This document shows, piece after piece, positions 8,573 to 17,245 of a stretch of DNA of 64,000 bases; the stretch's first letter is position 1; each line of letters opens with the position of its first letter. Source of the DNA: Okeania sp. SIO1I7 (lineage in GTDB: Bacteria; Cyanobacteriota; Cyanobacteriia; Cyanobacteriales; Microcoleaceae). The notes beneath the pieces were generated by a model that did no database searches, was not told the DNA's origin, and worked only from the letters and a program-made list of their open reading frames with translations. Where the stretch lies: the NCBI GenBank assembly GCA_010672585.1, contig JAAHGF010000003.1, positions 504,719 through 568,718 on the forward strand. The letters are read 5' to 3'. The translations under genes and the position numbers were made by a program.

Positions 8573-9706
8573 TTAAAAATCCACTCCACGTTTTAATTCC
8601 ACCCCATGATTAGCATAATGTTTATGACAGAAAACCTCTGAATGAACGCTAGCCAAATCAAAATATGCTGGTGGATTAAGACAACGACCAGTAATAATTA
8701 CCTCCGTATCTTTTGGCTTCCGTAATAAAGCTTCAACTATTGGCTCCACTGCTAATAATTCTAAATCTACAGTAGGATTAAGTTCATCTAAAATAATAGT
8801 CTTATATAAACCAGAAGCTATAGCCGCCCTAGCTATTTCCCAACCCCTTTCTGCTTCCACAAAATCTATTTCTTTTTGTTGTCCTCGCCACACAATAGCA
8901 TCTCCCCCACAACGTTGATGATCCACTAAATTTGGATAGCTTTGACGTAAAGCGGCGATCGCTGCATCTTCTGTATAACCAATACCTCCTTTGAGCCATT
9001 GTATAATTAGGACTCGATGAGATTGGTCCTGACTAATACCCCTACCTATGGCCTGTAATGCTTTACCCAGAGCGCTGGTAGATTTACCCTTACCAGCACC
9101 AGTATAAATTTCAATCCCTGTAATACCATGAGCTTGAGCAGTTGGGTGTTGATGGGGTTTCATTTCTGAATGTAAGTCGGCAATGTCCAACAATGCTGGA
9201 GGAGCTGCACGACCTGTCGCAATAATTTCTAACTGTTCTGGTTTATCCTTTATAGTGTGAATGACCTCATCCACTGGTAATAGACCTAAGTCCAGAACTG
9301 GATTGAGTTCGTCCAAGACCACTACTGAATATAAGTCAGAAGCGATCGCTCCTTTGGCCACATCCCAACCTCGTTGGGCTTCTTGACGGTCAAATGTAAT
9401 AATTTCATCATGGCCAAAATATTCACTTCTACCAGTGCGTACTTGGTCTATCAGATGAGGAAAACCTTTCTGTAAAGCTTCTATGGCAGCATCTTCATCA
9501 TAAGAGCGGTCAGGTCCTTTGAGAAATCTCAGTAGCAATACTCTAGTTGGAGAGTCAGAATGTATCCCTAGACCTATGGAACGTAAAACTACTCCTAATG
9601 CTGCTTGAGATTTACCTTTGCTGGAGCCATCGTAAACATGAATTTGTCCCACAATTCTTTCTGACATGGCTTGTGCAGTGCGTATACCAATGCCGTTTCT
9701 TCTCAT
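8573..9706 (-). CDS. Tandem double-domain corrinoid adenosyltransferase (CobO/BtuR family)
   Basis: CobO/BtuR enzymes transfer the adenosyl group of ATP to cob(I)alamin or a corrinoid precursor. This 377-residue protein holds two complete copies in tandem. Each has an N-terminal P-loop (GSSKGKS at 27-33; GAGKGKST at 203-210), a Walker-B-like LDELNP motif and the family's ATGR/ITGR element. Single-domain enzymes are about 180-200 residues, so this is a fusion or internal duplication, a form I believe is found in cyanobacteria. The start is uncertain: MSERIVGQ at residue 14 is an alternative, and neither has a good ribosome-binding site. No other cobalamin gene is adjacent. Confidence 0.85.
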   Translation of the reverse strand: MRRNGIGIRTAQAMSERIVGQIHVYDGSSKGKSQAALGVVLRSIGLGIHSDSPTRVLLLRFLKGPDRSYDEDAAIEALQKGFPHLIDQVRTGRSEYFGHDEIITFDRQEAQRGWDVAKGAIASDLYSVVVLDELNPVLDLGLLPVDEVIHTIKDKPEQLEIIATGRAAPPALLDIADLHSEMKPHQHPTAQAHGITGIEIYTGAGKGKSTSALGKALQAIGRGISQDQSHRVLIIQWLKGGIGYTEDAAIAALRQSYPNLVDHQRCGGDAIVWRGQQKEIDFVEAERGWEIARAAIASGLYKTIILDELNPTVDLELLAVEPIVEALLRKPKDTEVIITGRCLNPPAYFDLASVHSEVFCHKHYANHGVELKRGVDF

Positions 9707-9937
9707 AGGTAGTTGTTTGGAGTTGGTGATTTTTGATTTTGGTTATGTGATTAAGTAATATACAGTTTTTCAGACTGTACAAAAGCGGAAGGTCGCCCTA
9801 TCCTTGAAAAACAATACTATTTTTAGTTGAATAAAAAGTCATGCGTATAGGCGAGTAGCCCCTTATAGTTTCTATCCTATTACACTTTTTGTAAGGATGC
9901 AAACGAAAATCCTTTGGCGTGACAATTTTTTTTCATT

Positions 9938-10927
9938 AGCTCTCAGAAAATGAAAATAATGGAGGATGAAATTTTTTCCTTTTATTGCGGATATAGCAAT
10001 AGTGGTTTCATTTGCTGAAGCTCTCGGAGGTGGAGGATGGAATTTTTCCTTTTATTGCGGATATAGCAATAGTGGTTTCATTTACTGAAGCTCCTGGAGA
10101 TGGAGGATGGAATTTTTTCCTTTTATTACTATTGAACAATAGTTGGTTCATTTGCTGAAGCTCCTGGAGGTAGAGGATGAAAATTTTTCCTTTTATTACT
10201 ATTGAACAATAGTAGTTTCATTTACTGAAGCTCCTGGAGGTGGTGGATGAAAATTTTTCCTTCTATTGCGGATATAGCAATAGTGGTTTCATTTACTGAA
10301 GCTCCTGGAGATGGAGGATGGAATTTTTCCTTTTATTGCGGATATAGCAATAGTGGTTTCATTTGCTGAAGCTCCTGGAGATGGAGGATGGAATTTTTTC
10401 CTTTTATTGCGGATATAGCAATAGTGGTTTCATTTGCTGAAGCTCCTGGAGATGGAGGATGGAATTTTTTCCTTTTATTACTATTGAACAATAGTTGATT
10501 CATTTGCTGAAGCTCCTGGAGGTGGAGGATGGAATTTTTCCTTTTATTGCGGATAGAGCAATAGTGGTTTCATTTACTGAAGCTCCCGGAGGTGGAGAAT
10601 GAAAATTTTCCTTTTATTGCGGATAGAGCAATAGTGATTTCATTTGCTGAAGCTCCTGGAGGTGGAGGATGAAATTTTTCCTTTTATTGCGTATATAGCA
10701 ATAGTGATTTCATTTGCTGAAGCTCCTGGAGGTGGAGGATGAAATTTTTCCTTCTATTGCGTATATAGCAATAGTGATTTCATTTGCTGAAGCTCCTGGA
10801 GATGGAGGATGGAATTTTTCCTTCTATTGCGTATATAGCAATAGTGATTTCATTTGCTGAAGCTCCTGGAGATGGAGGATGGAATTTTTCCTTTTATTGC
10901 GGATAGAGCAATAGTAGTTTCATTTCA
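9938..10927. repeat. Tandem array of fourteen ~70-bp repeats, each with a hairpin
   Basis: Units begin CTCCTGGAG(G/A)TGGAGGATG, continue with TTTTTCCTTTTATTGCGG, and end CATTTGCTGAAG. The period is 70 bp (71 in a few), not a multiple of three, so no frame persists across the array. Every unit has an inverted repeat: TATTGC-N7-GCAATA in most, ACTATTGAACAATAGT in units 3, 4 and 8. The sequence differs but the stem is kept. The array lies upstream of the corrinoid adenosyltransferase start and just after the 3' end of the 10952-11272 gene. It has no spacers, so it is not CRISPR. Confidence 0.93.
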
Positions 10928-10951
10928 GTTATCAGTTATCAGTACCTCTCT

Positions 10952-11272
10952 CTACCTGTTTGCGCAGCATTCCGCAGGAAAGTATCGGGATTGAAATATT
11001 GAACTCGATTTTCTCTTGGTCGATGGTCGGACAGCGAGGGGACCTCGCCATCCCACCCTTCGGGAAGCTGCGCTTTTAGAAGGGAGCGGTAAGTTTGCTG
11101 CATTTCCTTCCAACCTTAACCCAACTCTATGATTAATATATCGTCCCCCTATTTCGATTGAAAACACTGTCACCTGTAAAGGTTGATCGGGTTCAACCTT
11201 TGATGATGGTATTGCTGTCTCTTCTGTTCCACGATCAACTAAGATATTACCTACTCGTCTAAAACCACTCAT
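10952..11272 (-). CDS. Hypothetical protein whose C-terminal half is repeat-derived (probably disrupted gene)
   Basis: The frame encodes 106 residues with a plausible ribosome-binding site (AAGAGG about 8 bases before ATG). Residues 1-60 look genuine (MSGFRRVGNILVDRGTEET, then QVTVFSIEIGGRYINHRVGL). From about residue 63 the coding DNA is family A repeat sequence (the AGCTTCCCGAAGGGTGGGATGGCGAGG block also found at 11853 and 8021). The last residues (PAECCANR) come from another common repeat string. I infer that an element replaced the native 3' end. The N-terminal family is not recognised. Confidence 0.5.
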   Translation of the reverse strand: MSGFRRVGNILVDRGTEETAIPSSKVEPDQPLQVTVFSIEIGGRYINHRVGLRLEGNAANLPLPSKSAASRRVGWRGPLAVRPSTKRKSSSIFQSRYFPAECCANR

Positions 11273-11495
11273 TGTTTGTACCTCTTAAATTTTAAAAGTA
11301 AAAATATTTGGCGTTAATTACAATTGTCAATCCGGTTATCAAAGGCAGGTTTTTCAAGTTCCTTTCTAACTTTTATACCTGAATTTCTCAGCTCCCCTTG
11401 GAAAGCTATGCTTTATAAACAATATCTTTTCTAACATAAAACTTGACAAAAAGAGTCTTGTGTGTATTTTTGGAGCGATCGCTAATTATATTATT

Positions 11496-11607
11496 CAGGA
11501 ATTACGCACGAAAACTAAATACAGTGAGGGCGTTAGCGGAGCTTGGCGCTAGCCAATGCCATTCGCCCCTACATATGGCGTTTTAAGGTAAATTTGCGTA
11601 AGTCCTG
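11496..11607. mobile_element. MITE-like element with CAGGA(A/C)TTACGCA termini
   Basis: The ends are CAGGAATTACGCA at the left and TGCGTAAGTCCTG at the right, an imperfect inverted pair of about 13 bp. The interior holds the GCGTTAGCGGAGC and GCCATTCGCCCCTAC strings, which recur at 29500. A single end-like sequence (TGTGTAAGTCCTGAATTA) lies at 11760, and AGGACTTACGCA at 35144. Confidence 0.6.
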
Positions 11608-11819
11608 TTGATAAATACTTACTGAATTGTTGATTTCTATTAACCACTATAATTTTCTTCTAACTTCTAACTTTTGACTTTTGACTTCTTACTTTTGACT
11701 TGTATGTTTATGCTACGTTTTGTCGTGCGGAATGTAGGCTTAAAGAGTACAAGGTGGTTATGTGTAAGTCCTGAATTATTATATATAATATCCCCTATCT
11801 GACTTCTGACCAAAAAATA

Positions 11820-11970
11820 AGGTATCAAGCCTCCCCTTTTAAGGGGATGAAAAAGCGGTCGTTAGCGTAGCTTCCCGAAGGGTGGGATGGCGAGGTCCCC
11901 TCGCCATATCCAATCGACCAAGAGAAAATCAAGTTCAATATTTCAAGCCTCTGACTTTAACTAGAGGTAC
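11820..11970. mobile_element. MITE-like element, family A, long variant
   Basis: It contains CTCCCCTTTTAAGGGGAT, the AGCGGTCG...CTCGCCATATCC block and CCAAGAGAAAATCAAG, and ends near CTAGAGGTAC. It is immediately followed by four copies of the octamer TGATAACT. Confidence 0.65.
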
Positions 11971-12001
11971 TGATAACTGATAACTGATAACTGATAACTG
12001 A
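11971..12001. repeat. Short tandem repeat (TGATAACT)n
   Basis: About four direct copies of the octamer lie upstream of fraC. The complementary string (AGTTATC) occurs at 10924 and 22143. Confidence 0.85.
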
Positions 12002-12058
12002 AATGACTCTTGACTCCTAACCACCACCAAAATATTACGACTTGAATAGGATTGCTAT

Positions 12059-12562
12059 ATGAATTTAACTATTTTGCCTTTGAGGGCTATTGTCTCTGGG
12101 TCTTTAATATTATTATTAGTAATTGTCATTGAATCATTTTTTCTTCAATACCGACTTAATTTTATTCCAAAAGTTAGTGTTCAGTATGCAACCGTAATGA
12201 ATTTAATTTCTACTTGTATAGGATGGATATCCTTTTTTTATGTAGTAAGTATTGTCCCAAATATGTGGGAAAAACAAGTAGTAGCTTATATTTTATTTGG
12301 TAATATTGACACAATTTATCCGATATTCATATTTGTCATATTTATTGGCTTTTTGATTTCTCTAATTGTGAAGCTTGTCGGTTTTAATTTGTGTGAAAAT
12401 TTATGGAATGAAAAGCCTAAAAAGAGTGGTAATATGATTAATCTATCACGAGCATTAGGAGAATTAAGAACGCCAAAGTTTTTAGTGATTACATTGGCTC
12501 ATACTTGCAGTCATTTAGCAATAGTATTTATTTTATTTCTGCAGAGGTTTGAACTAAGATGA
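12059..12562 (+). CDS. fraC: Filament integrity protein FraC
   Basis: In Anabaena, FraC is a membrane protein at septa between adjacent cells, needed with FraD and SepJ for filament integrity and septal junction formation. This 167-residue product has four hydrophobic segments (about residues 7-27, 43-66, 86-108 and 142-163) and a short basic cytoplasmic loop (NEKPKKSGN). The identification rests on size, topology and the downstream fraD and fraE genes in the same order. Its stop overlaps the fraD start by 4 bp (ATGA), indicating translational coupling. Confidence 0.85.
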   Translation: MNLTILPLRAIVSGSLILLLVIVIESFFLQYRLNFIPKVSVQYATVMNLISTCIGWISFFYVVSIVPNMWEKQVVAYILFGNIDTIYPIFIFVIFIGFLISLIVKLVGFNLCENLWNEKPKKSGNMINLSRALGELRTPKFLVITLAHTCSHLAIVFILFLQRFELR

Positions 12563-13599
12563 AAGAAATTTGGAAAAGTTTTACTGATTTGTTTAAAGGT
12601 ATTACTGACTTTTTAAAGAATCTACTAGATTTATTACTTCCTCCTAAGTTTTGGCATTGGCAAACGTTTTTATTGTTGAGCGTAATGTTATTACTGGTGT
12701 CATTGGTTGTAGCTGAAGTTGATAGTAATAGGGAACTAGAAGTTGATTTTATTTCTGTTTTAAGCTGGTTATTTTTAACATTTGCTGTCGGATGGTTAAC
12801 AACTCAGAAACCATTTTTATTTGGAGGTATCAGTTTAAGTCCCTGGATTACAGCAGGGCTAATTTGCTTTCTTTTATATGAAAAATTAGAGAGCAATTTG
12901 AAGTATGTAGCTATAGTGTCTTGGCCAATAATTTCGGTGTGTATAGCAGCGATAATTTTAGTATTGAATACTCCAGAAGAATCGACAGACCAAAAAGTTA
13001 ATTTATTATCAAAGCCTAGTTTTGTTATTTTAATTTTGGTGAATTTTTTGGTTAGTTGTTGGTTGGGATTATACTTTATGATTCAGGGAATAGTACAACA
13101 ATATCCCACAATGGGAGAAGATGATTTGAGTAAAAGTACGTTTGTTTATCGGCTGATAACGCCTTCAATAAACGATTATAGAGGGGCAAAAATTCTGAAT
13201 TTAATGGAAGAGAGACTGAACAATGATTTAGCAACTCAAAGAGTGGATTTATCAGTACCTAATATGAAGTTGAAACTGCAAAATATTAAAGATGAAGTGA
13301 CTAAAGAAATATCTGAAGTTAAAGAAGATGATTTCTGGAAGTTACAAACGCCAATAGTTGCTAATCAGTCTGGATATCAGTTAGATTTACAATTATTTTG
13401 GGAAGGACTTACAGCAAAAAATGAAAGTTATTATCTTAGTAAAAGTTGTAAAATAGAAGAAAAAGTAGGGCAAAGAATTTCTGGTACTACTTCACAAAAT
13501 GAAGCAGTACCAATTAGAGTTGGAAATGTTGAATGTGGTGCTGTAGAAAAGAAATCTGTTAACCCAGAAGACCAACAAGAAGATGTGAAAAAGATTTAA
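12559..13599 (+). CDS. fraD: Filament integrity protein FraD
   Basis: FraD localises to septa and is required for nanopore and septal junction formation in Anabaena. The 346-residue protein begins with an amphipathic stretch (MKEIWKSFTDLFKGI, then FLKNLLDLLLPPKF) and has about five membrane segments between residues 34 and 175. A ~170-residue hydrophilic C-terminal domain follows with helical, coiled-coil-like parts (IKDEVTKEISEVKEDD), expected in the periplasm. It overlaps fraC by 4 bp and precedes fraE by 41 bp, with AGGAGG before the fraE start. Confidence 0.88.
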   Translation: MKEIWKSFTDLFKGITDFLKNLLDLLLPPKFWHWQTFLLLSVMLLLVSLVVAEVDSNRELEVDFISVLSWLFLTFAVGWLTTQKPFLFGGISLSPWITAGLICFLLYEKLESNLKYVAIVSWPIISVCIAAIILVLNTPEESTDQKVNLLSKPSFVILILVNFLVSCWLGLYFMIQGIVQQYPTMGEDDLSKSTFVYRLITPSINDYRGAKILNLMEERLNNDLATQRVDLSVPNMKLKLQNIKDEVTKEISEVKEDDFWKLQTPIVANQSGYQLDLQLFWEGLTAKNESYYLSKSCKIEEKVGQRISGTTSQNEAVPIRVGNVECGAVEKKSVNPEDQQEDVKKI

Positions 13600-13640
13600 A
13601 GATAGAAAATAAGTTGAAATAGGAGGTAAGGAAATACTTT

Positions 13641-14414
13641 ATGAATTTGGGGAGAATTATTGAAATTTCTAAAAATGTATTCTGGGAAGTAATTCGCGAT
13701 CGCATCCTTTATTTAATTGTTTTTTTTGCTTTATTAATGATTGCTGCTATTAGATTAATCCCAGAATTATCTGTAGGTACAGAGGATAAAATAATCTTAG
13801 ATTTTGGGTTGGCAGTTATTAGTGTTTTAGGTTTGATAGTGACGGTTTTTATTGGCACTGCTTTGGTGAATAAAGAAATTGAAAAACGTACTGTTTATGT
13901 TTTGATTGCTAAACCATTAAGTCGTTCGGAATTAATTATTGGTAAATATATTGGTTTATCAACAGTTGTGGCTGTTTTATTGTTGGCTATGACAATAATA
14001 TATGGATTAATTCTGAATTTAAGTGGAGTTTCATATCCTATCAGTAGTATTTTAGTAGCAGTAATATTTATATTTATTCAGTTGTCGTTACTGACTGCTG
14101 TAGCAATTTTATTTGGTGTATTTACTAGTTCTCTATTAGCTACATTATTTACATTTGGCATTTATTTAATGGGGAATTTAAGTAGAGATTTGGTTAAGTT
14201 GGGTGATTTAAGCGATAATCCTGGAATTAAAAAGTTAATGATGGGATTATATGTAGTATTGCCAGATTTAAGCAGATTAGATTTGAAAAATGATGCTGTA
14301 TATGGTCTACTGCCAAGTATAGCTACTTTAGTGACTAATTTTGGTTATGCTTTGCTTTATACAATGTTGATTTTATCAATTACTATCGCTATTTTTGCTA
14401 GACGAGAGTTTTGA
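13641..14414 (+). CDS. fraE: ABC-2 type permease FraE
   Basis: The 257-residue product is an ABC-2 family permease with six hydrophobic segments and the typical N-terminal cytoplasmic helix (MNLGRIIEISKNVFWEVIRDRILYL). The EIEKRTVYVLIAKPLSRSE loop after TM2 is characteristic of this family. In Anabaena the third gene of the fraCDE operon encodes such a permease, needed for filament integrity. Its ATP-binding partner is not encoded nearby. A strong ribosome-binding site (AGGAGG) lies before the ATG, and no terminator is obvious. Confidence 0.88.
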   Translation: MNLGRIIEISKNVFWEVIRDRILYLIVFFALLMIAAIRLIPELSVGTEDKIILDFGLAVISVLGLIVTVFIGTALVNKEIEKRTVYVLIAKPLSRSELIIGKYIGLSTVVAVLLLAMTIIYGLILNLSGVSYPISSILVAVIFIFIQLSLLTAVAILFGVFTSSLLATLFTFGIYLMGNLSRDLVKLGDLSDNPGIKKLMMGLYVVLPDLSRLDLKNDAVYGLLPSIATLVTNFGYALLYTMLILSITIAIFARREF

Positions 14415-14437
14415 ATTGAAGAAGGTTTTAGGTTGTA

Positions 14438-14763
14438 GCTTTGAGGTTGTAGGTGAGAAAAGTTGGGTTAATAGTTAATTCCAGCAATGGTAGGGAATGG
14501 AGAATTTCATAACAAAATCTGACTGGGGCAATCTAGATTTGAAAATGATGTGAAAAAAGAATTTGTCTGTTTTTTTCAAGTTAATTAACTAGAGTAAGCT
14601 TTGAGGTTGTAGGTGAGAAAAGTTGTGCTAATAGTTAATTCCAGCAATGGTAGGGAATGGAGAATTTCATAACAAAATCTGACTGGGGCAATCTAGATTT
14701 GAAAATGATGTGAAAAAAGAATTTGTCTGTTTTTTTTCAAGTTAATTAACTAGAGTAAGCTTT
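14438..14763. repeat. Direct tandem duplication, ~160-bp period
   Basis: Two nearly identical copies start GCTTTGAGGTTGTAGGTGAG at 14438 and 14598, with a stub of a third at 14759 (AGCTTTGAGGTTATAC). Copy 2 has one extra T in a T-run and a G-to-T change in the GTTGGGTT stretch. No ORF is present. It lies in the spacer between fraE and larE. Confidence 0.93.
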
Positions 14764-15003
14764 GAGGTTATACAAAAAACTGAGTAATGAGTGTTGAATA
14801 AAAATATTAGCTGTATTTCTACCGCACTTTACTAGCACCTATAGCAACTACCATTACTACTCTTAACTTATGGAATATCTAAAACAACAGAATATCAATC
14901 TTCCTCCTTTCTTCTTCCTTCTTCCTTCTTTCCTCTTCCTTCTTTAATTGCTATAATCAATAAGAATTAAATTAACAACAGTAAAAATCAATAAATAGAG
15001 AAA

Positions 15004-15834
15004 ATGATGTTAACAAAAAAACTAAAAGAACTGAAAAAAATATTTTCAGAAATGGAGAAAGCTTTGATTGCTTACTCCGGCGGAATAGATAGTACTTTAG
15101 TAGCAAAAGTCGCTTATGATGTATTGGGAAATAAAGCTTTAGCTATAACTGCTATTTCTCCTTCTTTATTACCTGAAGATTTAGAAGATGCTCGTATTCA
15201 AGCAGCAGTAATTGGTATTTCCCATGAAGAAGTAGAAACTAATGAAATGGAGAATCCAAATTATACTTCTAATCCCATAAATCGTTGTTACTTTTGTAAA
15301 AGTGAATTGCATGATACTCTCAAACCTTTAGCTTTAAAGCGGGGTTATTCTTATGTAGTAGATGGAGTAAATGCAGATGATTTACGAGATTATCGCCCTG
15401 GTATTCAAGCAGCAAAAGAAAGAGGAGCTAGATCGCCTTTAGCAGAATTAGGAATTAGTAAATTTGAAGTTAGACAACTTGCTAAAGAATTGGGTTTGCC
15501 TTGGTGGGATAAACCAGCTCAACCTTGTTTAAGTTCCCGTTTTCCTTATGGGGAAGAAATTACTTTTGAAAAGTTACAAAGAGTTGGTCGTGGGGAAAGA
15601 TATTTGCGAGATTTGGGATTGAAAAATTTACGAGTCCGTTCGGAAAAAGATACTGCCAGAATTGAACTTCCACCCGAACAAATTAAAGAATTTGTGTTGA
15701 CAATAAATTTGCCTCAGTTAGTAGAAAAGTTTAAAGAGTTTGGATTTATTTATGTCACTTTAGATTTAGAAGGATACCGGAGTGGGAAGTTAAATCAGGT
15801 TTTGTCGCCGGAGGTATTGGGGGGAAAAGTTTAA
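15004..15834 (+). CDS. larE: LarE-type ATP-dependent sulfur transferase
   Basis: LarE adenylates and sulfurates the pyridinium carboxylate precursor of the nickel-pincer cofactor of lactate racemase and related enzymes. The 276-residue protein has the PP-loop SGGIDST (25-31), the PAQPCLSSRFPYG motif with the sulfur-donor-position cysteine C175, and an additional C95-x2-C98 pair (NRCYFCKSE). Three-cysteine LarE proteins can bind a 4Fe-4S cluster and act catalytically rather than sacrificially; I infer that type here. No larB, larC or larA gene is in the window. Start choice: M1 and M2 are adjacent and either could serve. Confidence 0.92.
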   Translation: MMLTKKLKELKKIFSEMEKALIAYSGGIDSTLVAKVAYDVLGNKALAITAISPSLLPEDLEDARIQAAVIGISHEEVETNEMENPNYTSNPINRCYFCKSELHDTLKPLALKRGYSYVVDGVNADDLRDYRPGIQAAKERGARSPLAELGISKFEVRQLAKELGLPWWDKPAQPCLSSRFPYGEEITFEKLQRVGRGERYLRDLGLKNLRVRSEKDTARIELPPEQIKEFVLTINLPQLVEKFKEFGFIYVTLDLEGYRSGKLNQVLSPEVLGGKV

Positions 15835-15944
15835 AGTAGATTTCCTAGAAATTAAATTATTTCCATAATTAGGCATATAGTTGCCACCCTCGATCTGCCA
15901 AAACTATGTTTGCCCTTTATTTCCTAAGCGTCTTAGAGACTGCT

Positions 15945-16779
15945 ATATCTACTTCCTCTCTCTATTACGTATGCCGCAACAGTCAAATCATTTTGTGAAG
16001 CGCATAACTTTAGAGTCTGTAGTAGAAAAAATATCTACTTCCTCTCTCTATTACGTATGCGGCAACAGTCAAATCATTTTGTGAAGCGCATAACATTAGA
16101 GTGTGTCGTAGGAAAATATCTACTTCCCTCTCTATTGCGTATGCGGCAACAGTCAAATCATTTTGTGAAGCGCATAACATTAGAGTGTGTCGTAGGAAAA
16201 TATCTACTTCCCTCTCTATTGCGTATGCGGCAATAGTCAAATCATTTTGTGAAGCGCATAACATTAGAGTGTGTAGTAGGAAAATATCTACTTCCTCTCT
16301 TTATTGCGGATGTGGCAATAGTCAAATCATTTTGTGAAGCGCATAACATTAGAGTGTGTCGTAGGAAAATATCTACTTCCCTCTCTATTGCGTATGCGGC
16401 AATAGTCAAATCATTTTGTGAAGCGCATAACATTAGAGTGTGTCGTAGGAAAATATCTACTTCCCTCTCTATTGCGGATGTGGCAATAGTCAAATCATTT
16501 TGTGAAGCGCATAACATTAGAGTGTGTCGTAGGAAAATATCTACTTCCCTCTCTATTGCGGATGTGGCAATAGTCAAATCATTTTGTGAAGCGCATAACA
16601 TTAGAGTGTGTCGTAGGAAAATATCTACTTCCCTCTCTATTGCGGATGTGGCAATAGTCAAATCATTTTGTGAAGCGCATAACATTAGAGTGTGTCGTAG
16701 GAAAATATCTACTTCCCTCTCTATTGCGTATGCGGCAATAGTCAAATCATTTTGTGAAGCGCATAACATTAGAGTGTGT
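15945..16779. repeat. Tandem array of ten 84-bp repeats with a hairpin
   Basis: The string TCAAATCATTTTGTGAAGCG starts at 15983, 16069, 16153, 16237, 16322, 16406, 16490, 16574, 16658 and 16742, so the period is 84 bp (86 and 85 once each). Inner copies carry CTATTGC-N7-GCAATAG, a perfect 7-bp stem; the first copies have mismatched stems (TTACG...GCAAC). Because 84 is divisible by three, several frames stay open on both strands, but the translations are only the repeat and are not credible genes. The array ends about 60 bp before the coiled-coil gene at 16838. Confidence 0.95.
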
Positions 16780-16837
16780 AAACGACATTTTCTAAATTAT
16801 GTAGCAGCTTGGGAACCAGTTTTGTAAGGAGAAAATC

Positions 16838-17245
16838 ATGTTAAATCACAATGCAGACTTAGATTTGCTTCGTAGTCTAATTAATATCATTGAATCTCAA
16901 ACAAATCTGACTAATCTTATGGAAAATCAAGTTTCAATAATTAAAGAAAAGCTCGAATTTATAGAAATTCAATTTCAAGAGTTTAAAGATAGACTCAAAG
17001 ATATAGAAATAAAAGTTGCAGAAGTCAGGATAAATAATATGGAAAATAAGGTTTCAATAATTGAAGAAAAGCTTGAAGTTCAACAAGGTCAATTTCAAGA
17101 TTTCAAATATCAACTCCAGGGTATAGAAGGAGAAGTTGCAGAAGTCAGGATAAATAATCAGGTTTTATCTGAAAAAAATGCCGAACTTGAAAGTTTTGCA
17201 AATCCTTTCTCAATTGATGGAACAGCAATTTGCAATTACTTTTAA
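16838..17245 (+). CDS. Coiled-coil protein with internal tandem duplication
   Basis: The 135-residue product starts after a good ribosome-binding site (AAGGAG, 6 bases before ATG). It is almost entirely heptad-repeat helix. Two ~40-residue copies follow each other: MENQVSIIKEKLE...VAEVRINN (about residues 27-66) and MENKVSIIEEKLE...VAEVRINN (about 67-107). A short non-helical tail ends FANPFSIDGTAICNYF. No catalytic motif is present. It resembles small cyanobacterial helical-bundle proteins of unknown role. It lies directly downstream of the 84-bp array, so its promoter region is probably in or beside that array. Confidence 0.75.
   Translation: MLNHNADLDLLRSLINIIESQTNLTNLMENQVSIIKEKLEFIEIQFQEFKDRLKDIEIKVAEVRINNMENKVSIIEEKLEVQQGQFQDFKYQLQGIEGEVAEVRINNQVLSEKNAELESFANPFSIDGTAICNYF

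Noticed and set aside
9707..9937. Cobalamin riboswitch upstream of the corrinoid adenosyltransferase
   Set aside because: I looked for the conserved B12-box (GCCACTG) on the minus strand and did not see it; there are only weak hairpins.
9938..10927. CRISPR array or minisatellite gene
   Set aside because: Units are directly adjacent with no unique spacers and no cas genes nearby; the 70-bp period breaks every reading frame.
16010..16827. Open frames of 84-192 codons on both strands over the 84-bp array
   Set aside because: They exist because 84 is divisible by three; both strands stay open in several frames and the translations only restate the repeat (for example KSFCEAHNIRVCRRK). No start signal or non-repeat region supports a gene.
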